Shown here: positions 1-7,794 of the stretch, piece by piece | How positions within the stretch are numbered: the stretch's first letter is position 1 | How the letters are laid out: the number at the start of each line of letters is the position of its first letter | Assembly: GCA_944383545.1 (NCBI GenBank) | Contig: CALWPY010000004.1 | Span: forward strand, 174,434-238,433 | Source: an uncultured Lachnospiraceae bacterium | GTDB lineage: Bacteria; Bacillota; Clostridia; Lachnospirales; Lachnospiraceae | Direction: 5' to 3' | DNA: 64,000 bases | Notes under the pieces: model-generated | Told to the model about the DNA's origin: nothing | The model's input: the letters and a program-made list of their open reading frames with translations, nothing else | The model's database searches: none | Program-made: the position numbers and the translations under genes

Positions 1-492
1 GTTTCTTTTATAATAAGCTGTCTTTCCCTTCTTTTCTGTTATAATTATTCCTGCCTCTGTATATTCCTTAAGTTTTTTTCTTACGGTCGATACATCAAAA
101 TATCTGGGATTTTCAAACTGCCCGAGATAATCATCAAGCTCCTCCATTATTTCATTAATGGAAAGACTTTTATCTTCATCCGAAAGAATGTCAAACAATA
201 TAAAATGCAGTGTAATGTCTCCGTCCGTAAAGCTTTTCGTTTTCCATGCCTTATAAAGCGGATTATGACGGGATTGTCTGCTGTCAATCGAAATAAAGAC
301 ATTCTTTCCGTCAGGCGTCCTGCGAAACTGCATATAATCACCCAGCCAGCTCTCTAAGCGGCGACGTTCATCATCATATGAGCGCGCACTCTTTTTCGTA
401 TATTCGTCCCTGCTCTTAAAGCCATAAACATAGAACTCACGCATGTAGTCACGTATTCGGTTGAAATTTTTTACAAGTTCATTGTAAGACAT
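1..492 (-). CDS. WYL-type transcriptional regulator, N-terminal part (cut by window edge)
   Basis: An open frame starts at ATG 492 and runs off the left edge after 164 codons, so the C-terminus is missing. It begins MSYNELVKNFNRIRDYMREF and has a charged helical N-terminus. A winged-helix-like segment follows, with SLSINEIMEELDDYL and STVRKKLKEYTEAGII as the probable DNA-binding helices. I recall this N-terminus from WYL-domain regulators of Lachnospiraceae, but the WYL domain itself would lie outside the window. The start is only 3 bases past the stop of the transketolase gene, so it is probably the last gene of the pentose operon. The family call is inference; a regulatory HTH protein is likely. 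Confidence 0.55.
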   Translation of the reverse strand, partial: MSYNELVKNFNRIRDYMREFYVYGFKSRDEYTKKSARSYDDERRRLESWLGDYMQFRRTPDGKNVFISIDSRQSRHNPLYKAWKTKSFTDGDITLHFILFDILSDEDKSLSINEIMEELDDYLGQFENPRYFDVSTVRKKLKEYTEAGIIITEKKGKTAYYKRN

Positions 493-495
493 AAA

Positions 496-1434
496 TTATA
501 TTCCTGCTTTAATCTGTCCGTAAATTCCTTCCGCATCCAGCTCATATTTATGTATCAGCTCCTTGGCAGGTCCAGATTCACCGAAGGTATCCCGTATTCC
601 TATTCTGGTAAGCTTTGTAGGACATTTTTCTGAAAGCACCTCAGAAACCGCGCTCCCAAGTCCTCCGATTATGGAATGCTCTTCCACCGTAAACACCCTT
701 TTTGTCTTTTTAGCAGTTGACATCACTAAACTTTCATCCAAAGGCTTTATTGTATGAATATTTATAACCTCTGCCGATACACCATCTTTCTCCAGCATTT
801 CTGCTGCCTTAAGACTCTCATATACGCAAAGACCTGTTGCTATAATGGAGATGTCCTTTCCTTCCCTTAATAAAACGCCCTTACCGATTTCAAACTCATA
901 ATCAGATTCTTTATTTATTACAGGAACGGCAAGCCTTCCAAATCTCAGATACACCGGACCTTCATGATAATATGCAGCCTTTACGGCAGCCCTTGCTTCC
1001 ACATCATCACAAGGATTAATTACCACCATTCCAGGTATTTCTCTCATAAGTGCAATATCTTCACAGCACTGGTGGGTTGCTCCGTCCTCACCCACGGAAA
1101 TACCTGCATGTGTAGCACCTATTTTTACATTTAAATGCGGATATCCTATACTGTTTCTCACCTGCTCAAATGCACGTCCTGCCGCAAACATGGCAAATGA
1201 GCTCATAAACGGAACAAATCCGCAGGTCGAAAGTCCGGCTGCTATGCCGGCCATGTTCGACTCGGCAATTCCACAGTCAATATGTCTCTCAGGATATGCC
1301 TTTTTAAAAACAGCCGTCTTAGTTGCTGCTGCAAGGTCGGCATCAAGAACAATTAAGTTTTCATGTTCAGCTCCCAATTCACAAAGAGCATTACCATAGC
1401 TGTCTCTTGTAGCTATCATTATATTTTCACCCAT
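496..1434 (-). CDS. tktB: Transketolase, C-terminal subunit
   Basis: This is the pyrimidine-binding and C-terminal half of a split transketolase (about 312 aa). With the upstream N-terminal subunit it would move two-carbon ketol units in the non-oxidative pentose phosphate pathway. DCGIAESNMAGIAAGLSTCG near residues 55-75 contains the glutamate that activates thiamine diphosphate. GPVYLRFGR and the later VFTVEEHSIIGGLGSAV are typical of the domain. The start is ATG 1434 rather than the GTG one codon earlier, because GGAGG lies 9 bases upstream. Its ATG shares one base with the TGA of the N-terminal gene (TGATG), so the halves are translationally coupled. A DXS-like paralogue is the only real alternative. 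Confidence 0.93.
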   Translation of the reverse strand: MGENIMIATRDSYGNALCELGAEHENLIVLDADLAAATKTAVFKKAYPERHIDCGIAESNMAGIAAGLSTCGFVPFMSSFAMFAAGRAFEQVRNSIGYPHLNVKIGATHAGISVGEDGATHQCCEDIALMREIPGMVVINPCDDVEARAAVKAAYYHEGPVYLRFGRLAVPVINKESDYEFEIGKGVLLREGKDISIIATGLCVYESLKAAEMLEKDGVSAEVINIHTIKPLDESLVMSTAKKTKRVFTVEEHSIIGGLGSAVSEVLSEKCPTKLTRIGIRDTFGESGPAKELIHKYELDAEGIYGQIKAGI

Positions 1435-2285
1435 CACTCAATGCCTCCTTTACCAGTCTCTGTACCTGCTTCCTGTTTTTCCAATTCCTCCATGGCAAGC
1501 CTGTATTCATCATCATTCGGTGCCTTTCCGTGCCAGGAAACATTATTTTCCATAAATGAAACACCTTTTCCTTTTACAGTATGGGCTATAATGGCTGTCG
1601 GAGCTCCTTTATAAGAAGAAGCCTCCTTAAATGCCTCAGATATTTCATCAAAATCATTTCCGTTTATACTTACCACATGAAAATTAAATGCCTCAAATTT
1701 TTTTCCTATAGGATAAGGAGAACATACCTCAGCAACAGTTCCGTCTATCTGAAGATTATTGTTATCTACAATTACACAGAGGTTATCCAGTTTTTTATGT
1801 CCAGCGAACATAGCAGCCTCCCATATCTGTCCTTCCTGAAGCTCTCCGTCACCTAATAGGCAGTATGTCCTGTATTCTTCTTTCTTAAGCTTTGCGGCAA
1901 GTGCCATGCCTACTGCTGCTGAAAGCCCCTGTCCTAATGAGCCTGATGACATATCAACTCCCGGAATATGTTTTTTATCCGGGTGCCCCTGCAAATATGA
2001 GCCCAGATGCCTTAATGTCTTTAAATCCTCAACCGGAAAAAAGCCTCTGTATGCCAGAGCACTATAATACCCCGGTGCGGTATGACCCTTGGACAGCACA
2101 AACCTGTCACGTTCCGGAAAGTCCGGCTCCTCAGGATTTATATTCATTTCCTCAAAATAGAGATATGTAAAAATATCAGCCGCCGAAAGCGAGCCGCCAG
2201 GATGACCGCTCTTTGCATTATAAACTGCTGTTATAATGCCTTTTCTAACATCAATGGCGTATTTTATAAGTTCCTTCTTATTCAT
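1434..2285 (-). CDS. tktA: Transketolase, N-terminal subunit
   Basis: This is the thiamine diphosphate-binding half of a split transketolase (about 283 aa). It shows HPGGSLSAADI, FVLSKGHTAPGYYSAL and the TPP motif starting GDGELQEGQIWEAAMFAGHK and ending in NNN about 30 residues on. The ATG at 2285 (MNKKELIKYA) is chosen over the one 12 bases upstream, because that earlier ATG lies inside the GGGAGG ribosome binding site. Split transketolase pairs are common in Clostridia. Its place behind transaldolase, xylulokinase and an isomerase fits a pentose catabolic role. Confidence 0.94.
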   Translation of the reverse strand: MNKKELIKYAIDVRKGIITAVYNAKSGHPGGSLSAADIFTYLYFEEMNINPEEPDFPERDRFVLSKGHTAPGYYSALAYRGFFPVEDLKTLRHLGSYLQGHPDKKHIPGVDMSSGSLGQGLSAAVGMALAAKLKKEEYRTYCLLGDGELQEGQIWEAAMFAGHKKLDNLCVIVDNNNLQIDGTVAEVCSPYPIGKKFEAFNFHVVSINGNDFDEISEAFKEASSYKGAPTAIIAHTVKGKGVSFMENNVSWHGKAPNDDEYRLAMEELEKQEAGTETGKGGIE

Positions 2286-2347
2286 TTTTCCTCCCATTTA
2301 TCATATATATTTAACTTGTAATCATTCTTTCTTCGTCTCTCATATCT

Positions 2348-2402
2348 AAAAAGGAAGGGCAGACATAAAACACCGGTTCCCCCCTGCACCTCATGTCTGC
2401 TC
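2348..2402 (-). terminator. Stem-loop between transaldolase and transketolase genes
   Basis: On the minus strand a 10-base arm (GAGCAGACAT) pairs with ATGTCTGCCC across a 26-base loop. A short TTCC stretch and TTTTT follow. It lies just after the transaldolase stop and before tktA, so it is a partial terminator or mRNA-processing hairpin that would lower tkt expression relative to the upstream genes. Confidence 0.6.
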
Positions 2403-2412
2403 TTTGTGAGAC

Positions 2413-3066
2413 TTATTTATTTACGGATTTAAGATAATCCTTCTGAAATTTTTCTATTCCGTTTGTTGTAAGAGGATGAGATATCATGGATTTAATTACG
2501 CCATACGGAATTGTAGCAATATCAGCTCCTGCCAAAGCACACTGGGTAACATGGATAGGATTTCTGATTGAGGCAGCTATAATCTCTGTTTCAATTCCAT
2601 AATTATCAAATATTGTAACTATATCCTCCACAAGCTCAATCCCCGGCTGTCCTATATCATCAAGTCTCCCAAGAAATGGTGATACATAGGTTGCTCCTGC
2701 CCTTGCGGCAAGAAGAGCCTGATTTGCCGAGAATATAAGTGTCACATTAGTTTTAATACCTTCTGAAGAAAGCTGTTTAACCGCCTTAAGTCCGTCTTCC
2801 GTCATTGGAATTTTAACGACCATGTTAGGGTGAATCTTTTCAATTTCCCTGCCTTCTTTAATCATACCTTCACTGTCTACAGTAGTGGCTTTAACCTCAC
2901 CGCTTATAGGTCCGTCCACAATTTTTGCTATTTCTGCTATAACCTCCTTAAAATCCCTGCCTTCTCTTGCAATAAGAGAAGGATTTGTGGTAACTCCAGA
3001 GATAACACCCAGAGAATTTGCCGCCTTAATTTCATCAATATTTGCAGTATCAATAAAAAATTTCAT
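2413..3066 (-). CDS. talC: Transaldolase, TalC/FSA-like small type
   Basis: At 217 aa this is the short decameric TalC/fructose-6-phosphate aldolase type. It starts [20 protein letters not shown] with GGAGG 6 bases before the ATG. Lys85 in [12 protein letters not shown] is the Schiff-base lysine, at the same number as in E. coli FSA. Residue 131, in [11 protein letters not shown], is Phe. Known work shows Tyr here favours fructose-6-phosphate aldolase and Phe favours transaldolase, so transaldolase (sedoheptulose-7-P plus glyceraldehyde-3-P) is the better prediction. It sits between xylulokinase and the split transketolase, completing a non-oxidative pentose phosphate set. Confidence 0.93.
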   Translation of the reverse strand: MKFFIDTANIDEIKAANSLGVISGVTTNPSLIAREGRDFKEVIAEIAKIVDGPISGEVKATTVDSEGMIKEGREIEKIHPNMVVKIPMTEDGLKAVKQLSSEGIKTNVTLIFSANQALLAARAGATYVSPFLGRLDDIGQPGIELVEDIVTIFDNYGIETEIIAASIRNPIHVTQCALAGADIATIPYGVIKSMISHPLTTNGIEKFQKDYLKSVNK

Positions 3067-3081
3067 TTTAATCCTCCATTT

Positions 3082-4545
3082 TCACTCTTCGTACAGCCCT
3101 ATGACTGCAGGATATATTTTTTTAAATTTATTATACCTTTCTTCATATTTCTTCACAAGCTCTTTATCAGGATAAACACTGCTCACAACTTTTACAAGCT
3201 TATTGCAGGCTGTCTCAACATCAGGATATTCTCCACAGCCTACCGCAGCAAGTATCGCCGCACCAAAACCCGGACCCTCTTCATTTTCCACTATATCAAG
3301 CCTTAAATTAAGTACTGATGCAATTATTTTTCTCCAAACCTCACTTTTAGCTCCGCCGCCGCATATCTTTGAACTCCTTATATCAATGCCAAGGCTTTTT
3401 GCGACCTCAAGAGAATCCCTGAGTCCAAATGCCACTCCTTCCAAAACCGCCTGAGTCATATCCTCTCTTTTTGTATCCATTGACATACCAAAGAAAACAG
3501 CTCTTGCTTCCGGATTATTATACGGCGACCTTTCTCCCATGAGATAAGGAAGGAAGAATACTTTATTTTCGCCTAATTTATCTATTTGCGCCTGTTCTCC
3601 TGAATAATTTGAAGTTTTTAATATATCATTCATCCACCACATATTGCAGGAAGCAGCAGAAAGCATACAGCCCATGAGATGATATCCTCCATCGGCATGT
3701 GCAAAGGAATGAAGTGCATTGTTATCATCCACCCTGAAATTTTTACTTGATATAAAAATCGTACCACTTGTTCCGATGGAAAGATTACATGTTCCTTCAC
3801 CGATTGTCCCCGTACCGATAGCCGCTGCCGCATTATCACCTGCTCCTGCTATTATTTTAACATCCTTTTTAAGTCCAAGAAGCTCTGCAAGCTCCGGTTT
3901 TATATTTCCAACCACCTCATAGCTTTCATAAAGTTCAGGAAGCATTTCCTTTGAAATATTACATATGGCAAGCATTTCTTCAGACCATTTTTTATTTTTT
4001 ACATCCAGAAGCAGCATGCCTGATGCATCTGAATAATCCGTACTGAACGCTCCCGATATACGGTAAACCAGATAATCCTTAGGAAGCATAATCTTTTTAA
4101 CCATTGCCCAAAGCTCAGGTTCATTTTTTTGCATCCACAATATTTTAGGTGCGGTAAAACCCGCAAACGCTATGTTTGCAGTGTATTCAGAAAGCTTTTC
4201 CTTTCCAATTTGACTATTTAAATATTCTGTTTCTTTTGTTGTTCTTCCGTCATTCCAGAGAATTGCAGGGCGGATTACATTATCATCCTCGTCCAACGTA
4301 ACAAGTCCGTGCATCTGTCCGCCAAAGCTTATTCCTCTGACCAATTCTTTATTTTCAGAATCTAAAAGCTCTTTCAGTCCCTCAATCGACTGGCCAAACC
4401 AATCCTCAGGATTTTGTTCGGACCAGCCTGTGTGAGGAAATGCGAGATTGTAGCTTTTAGATACAATCTTTCTTATATTACCTTCAGCATCCATTAGAAG
4501 AAGCTTTACTGCTGAAGTTCCAAGGTCTATGCCAATATACAACAT
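3082..4545 (-). CDS. xylB: Xylulokinase (FGGY carbohydrate kinase)
   Basis: This FGGY kinase of about 487 aa phosphorylates D-xylulose to xylulose-5-phosphate. MLYIGIDLGTSAVKLLLMD is the N-terminal phosphate motif. GQMHG near residue 78 is typical of xylulokinases, and ICGGGAKSEVWRKIIASVLN near residue 400 is the second nucleotide-binding signature. ATG 4545 is chosen because AAGGAGG lies just before it; the longer frame begins inside the upstream isomerase gene. The isomerase stop lies 10 bases upstream, so the two are co-transcribed. The HTGWSEQNPEDWF segment favours xylulose over ribulose or glycerol as substrate, but a related ketopentose cannot be excluded. Confidence 0.92.
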   Translation of the reverse strand: MLYIGIDLGTSAVKLLLMDAEGNIRKIVSKSYNLAFPHTGWSEQNPEDWFGQSIEGLKELLDSENKELVRGISFGGQMHGLVTLDEDDNVIRPAILWNDGRTTKETEYLNSQIGKEKLSEYTANIAFAGFTAPKILWMQKNEPELWAMVKKIMLPKDYLVYRISGAFSTDYSDASGMLLLDVKNKKWSEEMLAICNISKEMLPELYESYEVVGNIKPELAELLGLKKDVKIIAGAGDNAAAAIGTGTIGEGTCNLSIGTSGTIFISSKNFRVDDNNALHSFAHADGGYHLMGCMLSAASCNMWWMNDILKTSNYSGEQAQIDKLGENKVFFLPYLMGERSPYNNPEARAVFFGMSMDTKREDMTQAVLEGVAFGLRDSLEVAKSLGIDIRSSKICGGGAKSEVWRKIIASVLNLRLDIVENEEGPGFGAAILAAVGCGEYPDVETACNKLVKVVSSVYPDKELVKKYEERYNKFKKIYPAVIGLYEE

Positions 4546-4555
4546 ATCTTCCTCC

Positions 4556-6043
4556 TTAAAACGGATTTTCACCTGAATACCGCTCGCCCTTCGGCTGATT
4601 ATAATCTATTTCCGATACATCCACACCTGCCATTTTAAAGAAATCATATAAAAGCTTTCCATAATGGCCAAATGCCACGGCACCGTGGTGAGGATAGTTC
4701 TTTTCAATTAAAACATAACGGTAAAAACGCTTCATTTCCGGAATTGCAAATACTCCGATAGAGCCAAATGACCTCGTTTTAACAGGTAGCACTTCACCCT
4801 GTGCCACATAGGCACGCAGTCTGCAGTCGGCTGTACTCTGAAGCCTGAAGAATGTTATATCTCCAGGCATGATGTCTCCTTCAAGAGTTCCGTTTGTAAC
4901 TTCCTCAGGAAGAGAACGTGCCATTATCATCTGGTTTCTCATTTCACAGAAAGTAAGCTTCTTTGAACAGGTATTTCCGCAATGAAATCCCATAAATGTA
5001 TCTGTGATATCATAATCAAACTTACCCCTGATATCCTCATCATATATATCCTTAGGCACTGTATTATTAATGTCAAGCAGTGTTACAATATCATCTGATA
5101 TAACTGTTCCGATAAACTCTGAAAGCGCACCATAAATATCCACCTCACATGAAACAGGTATTCCCATGCCTGTAAGTCTTGAGTTTACATAACATGGAAC
5201 AAATCCAAACTGTGTCTGGAATGCAGGCCAGCACTTTCCTGCTATTGCCACAAATTTTCTGGAGCCCTTATGCTCCTCTACCCAGTCAAGAAGGGTAATT
5301 TCGTACTGAGCGAGCTTTTCAAGTATTTCCGGCTTCTTATTACCGGCACCAAGCTCATTTTCCATTTCTGCTACAGTCACCGCAATTCTCGGGTCATTAG
5401 CATGCTTGTTAAAGCTCTCGAAAAGATCCAGTTCTGAATTTTCTTCAATTTCAACTCCCAGATTATAAAGCTGCTGTATCGGGGCGTTGCACGCAAGGAA
5501 ATTAGTAGGACGCGGACCAAATGAAATTATCTTTAAATTCTGAACTGCATATAATGCCTTTGCAATCGGAATAAATTCATGTATCATATCCGCACATTCT
5601 TCAGCTGTTCCCACAGGATACTCTGGAATATACGCCTTAACACCTCTTAACTTCAGGTTATAGCTTGCATTAAGCATTCCGCAATATGCATCGCCCCTTC
5701 CCTGTACAAGTCCTCCGTCCTTAGATGTCTCTTCTGCTGCTGCAATAAACATCTTAGGTCCGTCAAAGTATTTTGCGAGCATCGTCTCTGAAATTTCAGG
5801 ACCGAAGTTTCCGAGATAAACGCAAAGTGCGTTACATCCTGCTTTCTTTATATCCTCCAAAGCCTGCATCATATGGATTTCACTCTCAACAATGCAGACA
5901 GGACACTCATAAATCTCTGTCTCATCATATTTTTCCCTGTATGCCTGAACGAGATTCTTTCTCCTTGTAACCGAAAGTGATTCAGGGAAACAGTCGCGGC
6001 TCACCGCTACAATTCCTATTTTCATTTTTGGTGTGTTATTCAT
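4556..6043 (-). CDS. L-fucose/L-arabinose isomerase family protein, probable pentose isomerase
   Basis: This 495-aa protein has the three-layer fold of the FucI/AraA family: MKIGIVAVSRDCFPESL at the start, a middle stretch with LCVYLGNFGPEISETMLAKY, and a C-terminal part with FRLQSTADCRLRAYVAQGEV and NYPHHGAVAFGHYGKLLYDF. Glu and His residues in TFMGFHCGNTCSKKL and the last motif would carry the metal. The family interconverts aldoses and ketoses. The next gene is xylulokinase and no xylA, araB or araD is seen here, so D-xylose to D-xylulose is the job suggested by context; L-arabinose or L-fucose are alternatives. The start is supported by AGGAGG 7 bases before ATG 6043. Confidence 0.8.
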   Translation of the reverse strand: MNNTPKMKIGIVAVSRDCFPESLSVTRRKNLVQAYREKYDETEIYECPVCIVESEIHMMQALEDIKKAGCNALCVYLGNFGPEISETMLAKYFDGPKMFIAAAEETSKDGGLVQGRGDAYCGMLNASYNLKLRGVKAYIPEYPVGTAEECADMIHEFIPIAKALYAVQNLKIISFGPRPTNFLACNAPIQQLYNLGVEIEENSELDLFESFNKHANDPRIAVTVAEMENELGAGNKKPEILEKLAQYEITLLDWVEEHKGSRKFVAIAGKCWPAFQTQFGFVPCYVNSRLTGMGIPVSCEVDIYGALSEFIGTVISDDIVTLLDINNTVPKDIYDEDIRGKFDYDITDTFMGFHCGNTCSKKLTFCEMRNQMIMARSLPEEVTNGTLEGDIMPGDITFFRLQSTADCRLRAYVAQGEVLPVKTRSFGSIGVFAIPEMKRFYRYVLIEKNYPHHGAVAFGHYGKLLYDFFKMAGVDVSEIDYNQPKGERYSGENPF

Positions 6044-6092
6044 ACTAATTCCTCCTCACAAATTTTTATAAATCATATAAATATATATCATG

Positions 6093-6713
6093 CTATACGG
6101 ACAGATTTTTCCCCTTGAGACCTAAGAATGTTCCCTCTGGAAGTCCGCCTTCTTCATGTCCTATGAGCCACTTATTCACGGCTGTCATAAGCTTATCCTC
6201 TCCCTCTTTATGCTTTTTTGAAAGAGGATAATTTGTTCCCTTTGGTAAAACCACAACCACCTTAAAGCCTTTTCCATTTACATTACAAGGTGCATAATGC
6301 AAAGCTGTTGCATACAGCTCAATACCCACACCCTTTGGCAGGAAAAACGCTTCCATTCTGGAAGTCTCATATGTAAAATCTTCTGCTACATCCTGAAGCA
6401 TTCCGAGAATAAGTATCGCATCTGTCACAGCAATATTTAATTCCGAATTCCTGTGGTACTCAACTGCATTTAAAAAGTTGTTATTTCCATTGCAGTATCC
6501 AACCTGTACAGGCATTTCGCCAAAAGCTCTTTCCTTAAATTCTTCTGCAATACCAAGCTTTTCAAGCTTTTCTACAGAAGGCTCATAAACCACGCCCTCA
6601 GGCAGCGGCGTTTCCTCCATGGCTTTAAAAAGCTCTGAATAATCATATCCCGTAAGTACTCTCCCATATTTTTTAAACCTTGTATCCTCAATACTTATTA
6701 CTTCCACAAACAT
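6093..6713 (-). CDS. DUF4867 family protein
   Basis: This 206-aa protein of unknown function resembles DUF4867 as I remember it. It is soluble, with no signal or membrane segment. Beta-rich stretches such as MEAFFLPKGVGIELYATALH and GFKVVVVLPKGTNYPL look cupin-like and could bind a sugar or metal. It is the first gene of the leftward pentose operon, directly before the isomerase, so an auxiliary role in pentose handling (for example a mutarotase or small isomerase) is plausible but unproved. The true start may be the GTG two codons later (6707), which is better spaced from AAGGGGG. Confidence 0.65.
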   Translation of the reverse strand: MFVEVISIEDTRFKKYGRVLTGYDYSELFKAMEETPLPEGVVYEPSVEKLEKLGIAEEFKERAFGEMPVQVGYCNGNNNFLNAVEYHRNSELNIAVTDAILILGMLQDVAEDFTYETSRMEAFFLPKGVGIELYATALHYAPCNVNGKGFKVVVVLPKGTNYPLSKKHKEGEDKLMTAVNKWLIGHEEGGLPEGTFLGLKGKNLSV

Positions 6714-6733
6714 TCCCCCTTAATAAAAATTAT

Positions 6734-6807
6734 CAATTATTGCTTTTTTTGATTTATTTTTGTATATTAATAATAACGATGTCAGATTTGCTTAAATTTT
6801 AATCTGA
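6734..6807. promoter_or_regulatory. Putative AraC-regulator sites between the divergent operons
   Basis: CAATTATTGCTTTTTTTGAT at 6734-6753 closely matches a motif before the sugar-binding protein gene (13961-13980), differing by two extra T in the T-run. A 7-bp inverted repeat, TCAGATT at 6782-6788 and AATCTGA at 6801-6807, lies nearer the regulator gene. Both lie between the divergent araC-type regulator and the isomerase operon, where an autoregulating AraC protein would bind. Which protein binds is inference. Confidence 0.45.
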
Positions 6808-6852
6808 TATTTTATTCCTTATTTTCACATTTAACAAAGGAGATATTTTTAT

Positions 6853-7740
6853 ATGATACCTGAATTAGACGGAACCAGAGAAATAGTTGCCTTTCAGGAA
6901 TGTCCCTCACTTCTTTTTTACAGAAACGTAGAGTTTGAGGAATATCCTATGCACTGGCACACTTCAACCGAAATCATAATGCCCATAGAAAACGGTTATT
7001 CCATAACCTGCAACGGCAGAACTTATGACTTAAACGTCGGTGACATCATTATAGTTGCACCCGGTGTAATTCATAGTATGCCTGCCATAAAGGGTACCAG
7101 ATATGTATTTCTGGTTAATTTTTCAAACTCCATAACCTCTAAGGCATTTGATTCAATACTTTCGCTGATTCAGCCTGCCATTCTCATAACTCCCGAAAAT
7201 TTTCCGTCCATTTATCAGCGCTGTTATAACCGTATAGTAAGCTGCGCCGATGAATATTTCGGAAACGAGCCTTTTAAAGAGGTTTCAATATACAGCGAGC
7301 TCATGAAACTATTTGTTTTAATCGGCCGCTCTTACACAACCCAGAACGAAATGTTTTCAGATACACCTCTTGCCAAGCAGCAGGAATACATGAATAAATT
7401 CATGTCCCTTTGCGAATATATAAACAACAACTGTACCGAAAACCTTACTGTTGATGATGCCGCACAGATGGTGGGTTTCTCAAAATTTCACTTTTCCAGA
7501 CTGTTTAAGAAGTTTACGGGTAATACCTTTTACAGCTATGTAAATGAAAGGCGAATATCACATGCCACCCTGCTTCTTTTAGACCCCGAAAACAGCATTA
7601 CTGATGTTGCAATAAATTCAGGTTTTAATTCAATATCTTCTTTTATAAGAATATTTAAAATTAATAAAGGCTGTACACCTACCGAATTCCGCAAAATACA
7701 TCATTCCGGAAGTGAAATTGCAAATGATACCGAGCCATAA
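6853..7740 (+). CDS. AraC-family transcriptional regulator
   Basis: This 295-aa AraC regulator has an N-terminal cupin sensor domain (EYPMHWHTSTEIIMPIENGY near residue 35, then NVGDIIIVAPGVIHSMP). Its C-terminal pair of helix-turn-helices includes NLTVDDAAQMVGFSKFHFSR near residue 200 and TDVAINSGFNSISSFIRIFK near residue 255. AAAGGAG lies 9 bases before the ATG. It is transcribed away from the isomerase/xylulokinase operon and faces the GH43/transporter operon. It is therefore the likely pentose-responsive activator of both. The exact inducer is unknown. Confidence 0.92.
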   Translation: MIPELDGTREIVAFQECPSLLFYRNVEFEEYPMHWHTSTEIIMPIENGYSITCNGRTYDLNVGDIIIVAPGVIHSMPAIKGTRYVFLVNFSNSITSKAFDSILSLIQPAILITPENFPSIYQRCYNRIVSCADEYFGNEPFKEVSIYSELMKLFVLIGRSYTTQNEMFSDTPLAKQQEYMNKFMSLCEYINNNCTENLTVDDAAQMVGFSKFHFSRLFKKFTGNTFYSYVNERRISHATLLLLDPENSITDVAINSGFNSISSFIRIFKINKGCTPTEFRKIHHSGSEIANDTEP

Positions 7741-7779
7741 GATGTGCCTTTTTAAGGTTGCGAATAAGACACATCTTAT
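7737..7779. terminator. Convergent terminator between AraC regulator and GH43 gene
   Basis: ATAAGATGTG at 7737-7746 pairs with CACATCTTAT at 7770-7779. The regulator stop codon is inside the left arm. It lies between two converging genes and can serve both strands. Confidence 0.6.
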
Positions 7780-7794
7780 TTGCCCTGTATATCA

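Noticed and set aside
147-341. 64-codon frame on the minus strand at the left edge
   Set aside because: It lies within the larger partial regulator frame (1-492) in another frame and has no ribosome binding site.
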